Assembly (NCBI GenBank): GCA_017398165.1
Contig: JAFQHB010000049.1
Coordinates: 1-8,539 of the forward strand
Length of the DNA stretch: 8,539 nucleotides
Source: Bacillota bacterium
Lineage (GTDB): Bacteria > Bacillota > Dehalobacteriia > UBA4068 > UBA4997
Direction: 5' to 3'
Every line of letters begins with the position of its first letter. The first letter of the stretch is position 1. The position numbers were made by a program, and so were the translations under genes. Under the pieces are notes generated by a model that was not told where the DNA came from, made no database searches, and saw only the letters and a program-made list of their open reading frames with translations. Below, piece by piece: positions 1 through 6,480 of the stretch.

Positions 1-1242
1 GTATCGCTGTGCTGTCTGAGCTTCGCCTTCGTCGGGCTGGATAAGGAGCGCGAGGAGAATTATTTCTACCCCTGTTGGTTCCTGATTATGATGGGTATCA
101 ACGGTTCCTTTGTGACCGGCGATATCTTCAACCTGTACGTAATGTTTGAGATTATGCTGATGGCCAGCTATGTGCTTTCGGTATTGGGTAATACCCAGGG
201 TCAGCTGCGTGAGTCTTTCAAATATCTTGTAATTAATATGGTGTCTTCTACCATATTCGTTATTGCGCTGGCGATGCTGTATGGTATGACTGGTACTCTG
301 AATATGGCTGATCTGGCACAGAAGATCGCTACTTTGGAGGATCAGAGCCTGATAAACGTCTGTGCAATGATCTTTCTGATTGTTTTTGGTATTAAAGGTG
401 CGGTCTTTCCGTTGTATTTCTGGATGCCCTACACATATGTAGAGCTTCCTGCCCCGGTGGCAGCTATGTTCGGCGGTGTGCTGACCAAAGTCGGCGTCTA
501 TGCTATGGTTCGTGTATTTACTTTGATCTTCGTGGGTGATGTTGGTTACACCCATATGATTTTGCTGTGGATCGCCGCATTTACTATGCTGCTGGGCGTT
601 TTTGCCGCTCTTTCGCAGATGCATTTCAAACGTATTCTTTCGATGCACATTATCAGTCAGATAGGCTATATGGTTATGGGTCTGGGGCTTTTTACTCCGC
701 TTTCCATCGCCGGTACGGTTTTTTATCTGGTACACCAGCTGCCGGTAAAGACGGCTCTCTTCCTTTTTGAGGGTGCGACTGAGAAAGTTACCGGGACTTC
801 GGATCTGCACAAAATGGGTGGATTGCTTTCCAAATATCCCTGGCTGGGCTGGGGCTTCTTCGTCACCGCTCTTTCGCTGGCGGGTGTGCCGCCGCTGTCC
901 GGCTTTATCGGCAAGCTGGTGCTGATGGATGCTGCCGTGCAGGCTGATCAGATCTGGATTATGGCGGTAGCTTTGATTACCGGTTTCTTCACTCTGTTCT
1001 CGATGACCAAGATCTTCTTCTATGTATTCTGGGGAGAAGAAAAGCCGGTACCGCCGCAGCCTCAGGGCTTCCGTTATTGGAAATATTTGCCGGGTGCATT
1101 CGTGCTGCTGTTTGTTTCGATCAGCGTGGGTCTTTGTGCCGAGCCGATTATGGAGGTCGTGCTCCGTGCCAGCGAACAGTTGATGGATCCGGCACAGTAT
1201 ATCGAGGCCGTTATGGCTGTGCCCGGTGTACGCAGCTATTAA
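1..1242 (+). CDS. mrpD: Na+/H+ antiporter subunit MrpD (5'-partial)
   Basis: This is a membrane subunit of the multi-subunit Mrp (Mnh/Sha) cation/proton antiporter, homologous to the proton-pumping NuoM/NuoN subunits of complex I. The frame is open from base 1 and gives 413 residues to the TAA. The family is usually about 490-500 residues, so roughly 80-90 N-terminal residues lie outside the window. The ATG at 88 is internal, because family-like sequence already precedes it. Visible hallmarks are the FNLYVMFE stretch, whose Glu (fragment residue 50) matches the essential membrane Glu of MrpD, and the KGAVFPLYFWMP stretch, whose Lys matches the conserved channel Lys. LPAPVAAMFGGVLTKVGVYA is also typical. 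About a dozen hydrophobic segments are present. It is the first visible cistron of mrpDEFG; mrpA-C are expected upstream. A 46-base gap precedes mrpE. Identification is firm. Confidence 0.96.
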   Translation, partial: VSLCCLSFAFVGLDKEREENYFYPCWFLIMMGINGSFVTGDIFNLYVMFEIMLMASYVLSVLGNTQGQLRESFKYLVINMVSSTIFVIALAMLYGMTGTLNMADLAQKIATLEDQSLINVCAMIFLIVFGIKGAVFPLYFWMPYTYVELPAPVAAMFGGVLTKVGVYAMVRVFTLIFVGDVGYTHMILLWIAAFTMLLGVFAALSQMHFKRILSMHIISQIGYMVMGLGLFTPLSIAGTVFYLVHQLPVKTALFLFEGATEKVTGTSDLHKMGGLLSKYPWLGWGFFVTALSLAGVPPLSGFIGKLVLMDAAVQADQIWIMAVALITGFFTLFSMTKIFFYVFWGEEKPVPPQPQGFRYWKYLPGAFVLLFVSISVGLCAEPIMEVVLRASEQLMDPAQYIEAVMAVPGVRSY

Positions 1243-1275
1243 GCGCCTGCGTCCTTTGGGTAATGTTTTCGCAAC

Positions 1276-1281
1276 AGGAGG
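1276..1281 (+). promoter_or_regulatory. Ribosome binding site of mrpE
   Basis: AGGAGG lies 7 bases before the ATG at 1289. It fixes the mrpE start and shows that mrpE has its own initiation signal despite following mrpD by only 46 bases. Confidence 0.85.
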
Positions 1282-1288
1282 CTAAATT

Positions 1289-1774
1289 ATGGTTATAAAA
1301 GTGACTCTTATCCTGGTGCTGGCGCTGACCTGGGTCGCGCTGACAGGCACCCTGACTCTGCCCTCTTTCGTAATGGGTCTGCTGCTGGGTTGTGTCATTG
1401 TTCATCTTTTCGGCCGCCGTGCCACCAAGGTGCTGAATCTCCATGTGCATCACGTCTGGCCGCTGATCCAGTTGTGCTTCATCTTCGCGTATGAGCTGGT
1501 GATGGCAAACCTGTCCGTTTTGGCCAAGGTATTCTCTCCCAGGCTGAATATCAAGCCGGGCATCATCAAGGTCCCGATCGACATCGAGGGTGCTTTTTGG
1601 ATCACTACGCTGGCTAATATGGTCACGCTGACGCCGGGTACTCTGACTGTTGAGGTAGCACCCGACAACAAATTCTTTTATGTGCATTGTCTGAATATTG
1701 ACAACGAGGCTCAAACCATCGCCAGTATCAAAGATACTTTCGAGAAAAAGATCCTGGAGGTGTGTAAGCCATGA
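1289..1774 (+). CDS. mrpE: Na+/H+ antiporter subunit MrpE
   Basis: Small membrane subunit of the Mrp antiporter (MNHE family). In known systems it is needed for assembly and full activity but is not itself a transporter. It has 161 residues, which is normal for the family. Two adjacent hydrophobic segments occupy roughly residues 4-41, and a further one about residues 57-75. The soluble C-terminal half carries the family signature TLANMVTLTPGTLTVEV around residues 107-123. ATG 1289 is chosen because AGGAGG sits 7 bases upstream. The last codons overlap the mrpF start in an ATGA arrangement (1771-1774), which suggests translational coupling. An oddity without known meaning is a small His cluster (HVHH, residues 52-55) just before the third hydrophobic segment. 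Confidence 0.95.
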   Translation: MVIKVTLILVLALTWVALTGTLTLPSFVMGLLLGCVIVHLFGRRATKVLNLHVHHVWPLIQLCFIFAYELVMANLSVLAKVFSPRLNIKPGIIKVPIDIEGAFWITTLANMVTLTPGTLTVEVAPDNKFFYVHCLNIDNEAQTIASIKDTFEKKILEVCKP

Positions 1775-2253
1775 GTTCGCTCAAAACATTTTTTGGCGAG
1801 GCTGCCAATAATTCCTTTCTGGAGGAATTGACCATCCTGCCGATGTGTCTGGATATTGCGCTGGTCATCTGCGCCGTCAATCTGCTGTGCTTCCTTTATC
1901 GCGTGCTGAAAGGTCCGGCGCTTTCGGATCGTGCCGTGGCGATGGATTCCTGCGGTATTACGGTGATGGCGCTGATTGTCATTTACTCTATCCGTCAGGG
2001 TACTACGCTGTATATGTCCTGCGCGCTGGTAATTGCGATATTGGGCTTTATCGGTATGGTTACTATCAGTAAATATCTGCAGAGCGGCAACGTGGTGGAC
2101 AACAGCAACATTATTCTGGACCTTGATGCGGCGCAGGATATCGACGCTGATGAGCTGCAGGCACGGGCCGAGGCTGCCAAGCAGAAAAATGCCGCTAATC
2201 AGATAGCGACTACGCATCGTCAGCGGCATCATCATAAAAAGAAAAAGAGATAA
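1771..2253 (+). CDS. mrpF: Na+/H+ antiporter subunit MrpF with extended charged C-terminal tail
   Basis: Small three-helix membrane subunit of the Mrp antiporter. The core at about residues 25-103 matches the family: a first helix, then YRVLKGPALSDRAVAMD (residues 43-59) with the conserved GPxxxDR motif (Asp53), then two more helices. The protein is 160 residues against roughly 90 for typical MrpF. About 22 extra residues precede the core, and about 57 follow it. The tail is first acidic (LDLDAAQDIDADE, residues 116-128), then Ala/Gln/Lys-rich, and ends HRQRHHHKKKKR. The start is ATG 1771, overlapping the mrpE stop by 4 bases, with GGAGG at 1756-1760. A second GGAGG at 1821-1825 lies 17 bases before ATG 1843 (residue 25), so a shorter form starting near the core is possible but poorly spaced. 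The core identification is firm; the tail's role is unknown. Confidence 0.93.
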   Translation: MSSLKTFFGEAANNSFLEELTILPMCLDIALVICAVNLLCFLYRVLKGPALSDRAVAMDSCGITVMALIVIYSIRQGTTLYMSCALVIAILGFIGMVTISKYLQSGNVVDNSNIILDLDAAQDIDADELQARAEAAKQKNAANQIATTHRQRHHHKKKKR

Positions 2254-2258
2254 GGAGG
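2252..2258 (+). promoter_or_regulatory. Ribosome binding site of mrpG overlapping the mrpF stop
   Basis: AAGGAGG begins inside the TAA stop of mrpF (2251-2253) and lies 10 bases before the GTG at 2269. It supports the GTG over the out-of-frame ATG at 2262. The overlap suggests that terminating mrpF ribosomes help initiate mrpG. Confidence 0.8.
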
Positions 2259-2268
2259 CTGATGAACC

Positions 2269-2637
2269 GTGAATATCGTTTGGGAGATCATCGTTTCGGC
2301 GCTGGTGCTTTTCGGGTCGCTCTTTTTGCTGGGCGCGGCTGTTGGGATCATCCGCTTTCCTGATACCTATTGCCGTATGCATGCGCTGGGCAAGGGTTCT
2401 ACGATGGGTATTATCTGTCTGATGCTGGCAGCATTCATTTACTTCCTGTGGTCGGGCGTGGATGTTTGCATCCAGAGCCTGCTGGCGCTGTTCTTCATCG
2501 CCATTTCTTCGCCGATCGGCGGCCATATGATCGCCAAAGCGGCCTATCACTACGGTGTACCGCTGTGGAAAGGCTCGGTGCGTGACGATCTGCTGGAGGA
2601 TTGTGAATTTATCAGCGAGGATAAGGCTGAGTTTTAG
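2269..2637 (+). CDS. mrpG: Na+/H+ antiporter subunit MrpG
   Basis: Last subunit of the Mrp antiporter, a small protein with three membrane helices (about residues 5-28, 45-61 and 64-80). It has 122 residues, within the usual 110-125. Family signatures are GIIRFPDTYCRMHALGKGST (residues 26-45) and SSPIGGHMIAKAAY (residues 80-93), the latter containing the conserved Pro82. After residue 94 comes a short acidic hydrophilic tail. The start is GTG at 2269, because the nearby ATG at 2262 is in another frame. It is 15 bases after mrpF, and the terminator at 2661 closes the operon, so no later mrp gene belongs to the unit. Confidence 0.95.
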   Translation: MNIVWEIIVSALVLFGSLFLLGAAVGIIRFPDTYCRMHALGKGSTMGIICLMLAAFIYFLWSGVDVCIQSLLALFFIAISSPIGGHMIAKAAYHYGVPLWKGSVRDDLLEDCEFISEDKAEF

Positions 2638-2660
2638 GTTTGTAACCAAACAGAACATAC

Positions 2661-2700
2661 AAAACCGCCGTCCGGGGAATGTGCCGGGCGGCGGTTTTTT
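2661..2700 (+). terminator. Rho-independent terminator of the mrp operon, probably bidirectional
   Basis: A 15-bp stem (2661-2675 with 2684-2698, only one G-T wobble) encloses an 8-base loop and runs into a T6 tract (2695-2700). It begins 24 bases after the mrpG stop. Read on the - strand the same stem is followed by only four T residues. It may therefore also stop transcripts of the convergent AraC-like gene, whose stop codon lies 40 bases away, though less efficiently. Confidence 0.92.
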
Positions 2701-2739
2701 CGTATGTCTGTATGTTATGCCGGTATGTAGGCAGCAAGC

Positions 2740-3642
2740 CTATTTGCGGACAGGTACCCAGATCTCGGTGGTGGCAGCGGCGTCATCATAGCCGCCGTTT
2801 TTGGCGCTGTAGACCTCAAAGGCAGCACCCATCGGGTCGGGCTCCAGACCGTTTGCGGCCAGCTCGGTGGCGTATATGCGGTGCCAGAGCGCACGGACAG
2901 CCTCGGCAAAGACGGCGGCATCGTGCAGGTCGGTGGGTTCGGTCTCAAAAACTGCGTAGGTGGCGGAGGGAACCTCGGCTACCGCCAGACCGGCGGGCAT
3001 TTCTTTGCTGTCGTCGGCCTCCACACCCAGCAGATAGTACAGCTCGCCGTCCGCATCGCGGGAAGCCCAGTGCCACCAGATGCCGATTTGATCGCGGTCG
3101 CCGGCATAGGCGGCGTATTCCTCGGGCGAGGGGTCGGTGAAGGTCTGATCCTGCCACCATGCGCCGTTTGTCCTGATATCTACCTGGACGCCGGCGGGGG
3201 CACTGATGGTATAGCCGGCTATTTTGAATGCCGGTTTTTCGACGAATTTTGCTTTCAGCATAGTAGACACATCCTTTTCTGTAATCAGCTCCGGCAGGCT
3301 GGGTAATATGACAGGGCCGCCGGTAGTCTTGTAGGCCTGCGGGGACAGGCCGTATTGGCGGGTAAAAGCTCGGGTGAAGCCTGCCGGGGTGGCGAAGCCC
3401 CATTTCAGAGCGCAATCCGTCACTGCGGCGCCGCCGGACAGCTCGGCGGCTGCGGCGGCCAGACGTCTTTGGCGCAGGTAATCACCGTCTGTGCAGCCGC
3501 AAAACAGCTTGAATATATGGGCAAAATGGGAGTAAGAATAGCCGCAATAGGCGGCCAGCGCCTGCGGGGTCAGTGATTCATCCTGCAGATGCTGCTCGAT
3601 ATGCTCCAATCCTCGGAGGATAACTGTTTGGGCGCTCGTCAT
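2740..3642 (-). CDS. AraC-family transcriptional regulator with GyrI-like effector-binding domain
   Basis: Predicted DNA-binding transcription factor of the Rob-like layout: an N-terminal AraC DNA-binding domain joined to a GyrI/BmrR-type small-molecule domain. Residues 5-104 contain two helix-turn-helix units (about 25-47 and 74-96). The second ends with the family signature, seen here as WGFATPAGFTRAFTRQYGLSP. Residues 129-300 match the effector-binding fold, including several Trp/Tyr positions and Glu276 in AAFEVYS, the type of residue that contacts cationic ligands in BmrR/Rob. The start is ATG 3642 (300 residues), because a GAGGTG ribosome site sits 6 bases upstream. A GTG at 3651 would add three residues but lies inside that site. 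It has its own -10 box and converges on mrpG. The ligand and targets are unknown; drug-like or cationic molecules are a guess from the family. Confidence 0.9.
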   Translation of the reverse strand: MTSAQTVILRGLEHIEQHLQDESLTPQALAAYCGYSYSHFAHIFKLFCGCTDGDYLRQRRLAAAAAELSGGAAVTDCALKWGFATPAGFTRAFTRQYGLSPQAYKTTGGPVILPSLPELITEKDVSTMLKAKFVEKPAFKIAGYTISAPAGVQVDIRTNGAWWQDQTFTDPSPEEYAAYAGDRDQIGIWWHWASRDADGELYYLLGVEADDSKEMPAGLAVAEVPSATYAVFETEPTDLHDAAVFAEAVRALWHRIYATELAANGLEPDPMGAAFEVYSAKNGGYDDAAATTEIWVPVRK

Positions 3643-3648
3643 TGGGCT

Positions 3649-3654
3649 CACCTC
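3649..3654 (-). promoter_or_regulatory. Ribosome binding site of the AraC-like regulator
   Basis: On the - strand GAGGTG lies 6 bases before ATG 3642. It contains the upstream in-frame GTG (3651-3649), which argues against that GTG being the start. Confidence 0.75.
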
Positions 3655-3669
3655 GCTTTACCTGATGTT

Positions 3670-3675
3670 ATTATA
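3670..3675 (-). promoter_or_regulatory. Promoter -10 box of the AraC-like regulator
   Basis: A perfect TATAAT on the - strand lies 27 bases before the ATG at 3642, predicting a leader of about 20 bases. No good -35 hexamer is found 16-18 bases upstream (ATGCCA at 17). That suggests either activator dependence or a weak promoter. A TTGGAA lies 23 bases upstream, too far for normal spacing. Confidence 0.6.
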
Positions 3676-3722
3676 GCGCGCCGGAGCGGATATGGCATTT
3701 CCAAAATCACGAAAATACCGCC

Positions 3723-3768
3723 AAAAAGAAGCCCGGCCTGCCGGGAGGATGCCCCGGGCAGGTCGGGC
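3723..3768 (-). terminator. Rho-independent terminator after the trypsin-fold gene
   Basis: On the - strand a GC-rich stem (arms 3768-3752 and 3745-3731, one wobble and one bulged base) is followed by TTCTTTTT (3730-3723). It lies about 32 bases after the stop codon at 3801. It ends the - strand unit and insulates the AraC-like gene, whose -10 box begins about 48 bases further on. Confidence 0.88.
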
Positions 3769-3800
3769 GGAATGTGTATATAGAGCTTGTCCTGCCGCGA

Positions 3801-4694
3801 TTAAGCAGTGCGGTAGGGGATGTTGGTCTTGTCCAGGAAGTCCTTGATGACATTGATGTGCAGGCAGTGGCCAACATGCATAAAGGGCTGGTTGCTGATG
3901 GTCTTTTCACGGCCGCCGACATTGACGGTCTTCTGTACGTCGAAGCCCAGGTACAGGTTGTTGGTGGCAAACTGCAGACCACAGATGCGGCCTTCGGTAT
4001 CAAACAGGGGACCGCCGTTCTGACCGCGCAGGCCGGGGGTGCTGATCTCCAGACCGTAGAGCTCGCCGTTGCTGGGGTTGCCCAGGTGTCTGGTCAGCAT
4101 ACCGTCGAGCGGGAAGGAGGGAACGCGGATCTGATCCTCGGTCCAGACGATATCGTCAATCTCCTTGGCATAGCGGAAGTTGTTGAACTCGGGGAAGGGG
4201 AAGCCCAGACGGCACAGGCTCTTGCCGGGCTGCAGCTCGTTGGCGTTATCCAGCAGGACGATATCCTCGGCAACGTAATTCAGCTTCTCATAATCCTTGA
4301 ACTGGATAACTGCCAGATCATAGATGGGATGCAGATGTACCTGAAAGCCGGTGAACGGAGAGGGAGCGTCAACGAATTTAGCTTTGCTGTTGATAATGAC
4401 GCCGGGCTGATAGCGGTATTTTTTCTCCAGCATCTGTACTTCTTTTTTGTAGTTGCCGGGCTTTACTTCCATTACGCCGTTGCACTCAGCCTTGAATGCT
4501 GCATACTGCTGGTTGATTTTCTCGGCATTCATCAGGCTCATAGCGACCTGTTTGCTGGTCAGCGCACAGCCCTGATCGTTGACGAAGAACAGGGTGCCCA
4601 GAGCGGGCAGCACTTTATCGGAATGATAAGCTCTGTGGATGAACATGATGGGTCGGGTAAAGCGGCCGACCTTTTCTACTGCGTTTTTGAACAT
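3801..4694 (-). CDS. Trypsin-fold protein lacking catalytic His and Ser (probable pseudoprotease)
   Basis: This 297-residue protein has the sequence pattern of the trypsin-like peptidase domain (DegP-like serine protease fold). Three landmarks are recognisable: GTLFFVNDQGCALTSKQVA (residues 33-51), where active relatives read LTNxHV; YDLAVIQF (Asp126), the catalytic Asp; and LRGQNGGPLFD, where active relatives read GxSGGP. The His position is Gln49 (codon CAG) and the Ser position is Asn226 (codon AAC). Two of the three triad residues are therefore missing, while the surrounding fold motifs, including GGPLFD, are kept. No signal peptide or membrane segment is seen, so it is probably cytoplasmic. 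ATG 4694 is chosen over a GTG at 4730 because GGAGG lies 8 bases upstream. It follows the kinase gene by 96 bases and ends at a terminator. A binding or scaffold role is inference; the partner is unknown. Confidence 0.82.
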   Translation of the reverse strand: MFKNAVEKVGRFTRPIMFIHRAYHSDKVLPALGTLFFVNDQGCALTSKQVAMSLMNAEKINQQYAAFKAECNGVMEVKPGNYKKEVQMLEKKYRYQPGVIINSKAKFVDAPSPFTGFQVHLHPIYDLAVIQFKDYEKLNYVAEDIVLLDNANELQPGKSLCRLGFPFPEFNNFRYAKEIDDIVWTEDQIRVPSFPLDGMLTRHLGNPSNGELYGLEISTPGLRGQNGGPLFDTEGRICGLQFATNNLYLGFDVQKTVNVGGREKTISNQPFMHVGHCLHINVIKDFLDKTNIPYRTA

Positions 4695-4702
4695 TGATTT
4701 TT

Positions 4703-4707
4703 CCTCC
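4703..4707 (-). promoter_or_regulatory. Ribosome binding site of the trypsin-fold gene
   Basis: GGAGG on the - strand lies 8 bases before ATG 4694. It decides the start over the in-frame GTG at 4730, which has no comparable site. Confidence 0.85.
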
Positions 4708-4790
4708 AAACTTGGCCGGGCGATTGTCACCTGCGGCCGTTTTAACGATTTTTGACCTGCTGTGGGGCAGGGTAGGGCAAGATATATGGT

Positions 4791-6464
4791 TTAGAGCTCA
4801 AAAATGCTGCCGCCCAGGAATTCCTGCAGCAGTGAATACGTGGGGACGGCTTTGGCGTCTGCCGGGATGAAGCATTCCGTCAGGCGGAGCAAGCGCCGTG
4901 CCTCGGCGTAGGCGGGGCTGTCAGCCGGTATGCTTTGCAGATACGGCGTGATCAGCGGCGCCAGCAGTGAGAACTCATATATCAACGAAGTATTGAAATA
5001 GCAATCGGCCGAATCCTGATAGGGGAAGATATTGGCTTCCTCTCCGGCCCGGACACGCTGCCAGGAAAGCAGAGTTTTCTCTGCGGATATATTGCGGGAT
5101 CTGACGTCACGCACCAGACGGCGGATCTCGCGGTTATCGCTGGTCGATATTGGCGTCAGGTTATCGAGATTCAGTGCCGTCATACAAGAGATGTAGATCT
5201 TCAGCTTGTTGGCGGCGGGTATCTCGCTGGTCAGGGCTTCATTCAGCCCGTGTATGCCTTCGATCAGCAGGATGTGTTTTTCGCCCAGTTGTACGGGGAT
5301 AGTGCGCTCGGAGCGGCGGCCGGTTTTGAAATCGAATACCGGCATCTCTACCGCCTCACCGGCGAGCATCAGCCGCAGATGGCGGTTGAAAAGCTCGGTA
5401 TCCACTGCGGCGACGCCCTCAAAATCGGGCTGGCCATCCGGCAGCAGCGGTGTGTCCTCGTTATTGCGGAAATAATTATCCATCGAAAGGGTGATGGGGC
5501 GCAGCCCCTGATTACGCAGCTCAATAGCCAGACGATTGCAGAATGATGTCTTGCCGGAGCTGCTGGGCCCGGCTATCAGCACCAGACGCACGGTGGGGAA
5601 GGACTGGCAGATGCGGTCGCCTATCTGTTGGATGGCGCGCTCTTGCCGTGCCTCGGCCATTACCACCAGACTGCTGAAATCACCTGTCTCTACCTGATGA
5701 TTCAGGTCGCTGCAATAATTGACGCCCTGCATATTGATCCAGTTGCTGTAATTATTCAGCGTGGCGTTCAGCGTCCTGGGGTAGGCCAGTTGGCTGTTGC
5801 CGTCCAGCATTGTCGACAGATTATGCATATCCACCAGTATAAAGCCATCCTCGAACGGGCAGAGGCGGAAATCGCGCAGATACCCGGTGGAGGGTACCGT
5901 CTTGCTGAAGAGATGACGGGTGTGGCCGCCGATGGAATAAAGCGTCACCTGATCGGTGGGCAGCTTATCCAGCACCGCGGCCTTGGGGATATCCCCCGAC
6001 GCGCGGCAAAACCCGATAGCATCGGACTTGCTGACGCGGTTTTTGGTGATCGGCAGATCGGCCTCGGCCAGTCGGCGCATCTCGCGCTCCAGCGCGATGA
6101 TATCATCGGTCGTCAACGGACGGTCGTTTTCCCTGGCCTGCAGGCGGCAAAAGCGTCCGTTACGCAGTGAATGCTCGATGACCAGCCGACGATCGGGAAA
6201 GAGTGATTCGACAGCAGCCGAGAGCAGCAGTGCCAGCGAATGCTGGACGATACGGCTGCCAAGCGGTGTGGTGGCGCTGAGCCACCGGATATGGCTATCG
6301 CAAAATACGGGATACCGCAGATCGCGCAGCAGATTATTGACCATCGCTGCGACGACAGGCGGTGCGCCGGCGTCAGTGGCGGGGCAAAGCTGCTCCAGCG
6401 TTTGGCCGGGTGTGGTGGTCAGGCTTTGGTCGTCCCAGGTCAGTGTGATCTTGGGTTGGCTCAT
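4791..6464 (-). CDS. Fused nucleoside kinase (uridine kinase/PRK type) with TGS and ThrRS-like N-terminal domains
   Basis: Predicted cytoplasmic ATP-dependent nucleoside (probably uridine/cytidine) kinase of the long form found in many anaerobes. Residues 1-65 resemble a ubiquitin-like TGS domain. About 70-150 resembles the threonyl-tRNA synthetase accessory domain (HSLALLL, then FPDRRLVIEHSLRNGRF), but the HxxxH zinc motif is not intact, as is usual in this family. The kinase domain begins near residue 290: Walker A GPSSSGKT (299-306, Lys305), SMDNYF with Asp329 as the likely catalytic base, ILLIEGIHGLNE as Walker B region, and the RRLVRDVRSRN segment typical of the lid. The length of 557 is normal for the fused family. 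ATG 6464 is supported by GGGAGGTG ending 7 bases upstream. The aminopeptidase stop is only 17 bases away, so the two are probably one operon. The exact nucleoside cannot be told from sequence. Confidence 0.88.
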   Translation of the reverse strand: MSQPKITLTWDDQSLTTTPGQTLEQLCPATDAGAPPVVAAMVNNLLRDLRYPVFCDSHIRWLSATTPLGSRIVQHSLALLLSAAVESLFPDRRLVIEHSLRNGRFCRLQARENDRPLTTDDIIALEREMRRLAEADLPITKNRVSKSDAIGFCRASGDIPKAAVLDKLPTDQVTLYSIGGHTRHLFSKTVPSTGYLRDFRLCPFEDGFILVDMHNLSTMLDGNSQLAYPRTLNATLNNYSNWINMQGVNYCSDLNHQVETGDFSSLVVMAEARQERAIQQIGDRICQSFPTVRLVLIAGPSSSGKTSFCNRLAIELRNQGLRPITLSMDNYFRNNEDTPLLPDGQPDFEGVAAVDTELFNRHLRLMLAGEAVEMPVFDFKTGRRSERTIPVQLGEKHILLIEGIHGLNEALTSEIPAANKLKIYISCMTALNLDNLTPISTSDNREIRRLVRDVRSRNISAEKTLLSWQRVRAGEEANIFPYQDSADCYFNTSLIYEFSLLAPLITPYLQSIPADSPAYAEARRLLRLTECFIPADAKAVPTYSLLQEFLGGSIFEL

Positions 6465-6480
6465 GCGGTGGCACCTCCCG

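Noticed and set aside
1711..2658. 315-codon open frame on the - strand
   Set aside because: Antisense to mrpF and mrpG; it runs through the mrp terminator region and has no family features.
3774..4697. 307-codon open frame on the + strand
   Set aside because: Antisense over the whole trypsin-fold gene, which has clear domain motifs and a good ribosome site. The antisense product is unrecognisable.
4728..4730. GTG start giving the trypsin-fold protein 12 more residues
   Set aside because: No ribosome site precedes it, whereas ATG 4694 has GGAGG at ideal spacing.
4695..4790. Possible terminator or promoter between the kinase and trypsin-fold genes
   Set aside because: Only a 5-bp stem without a T-tract is present, and no paired -35/-10 is convincing, so neither was annotated.
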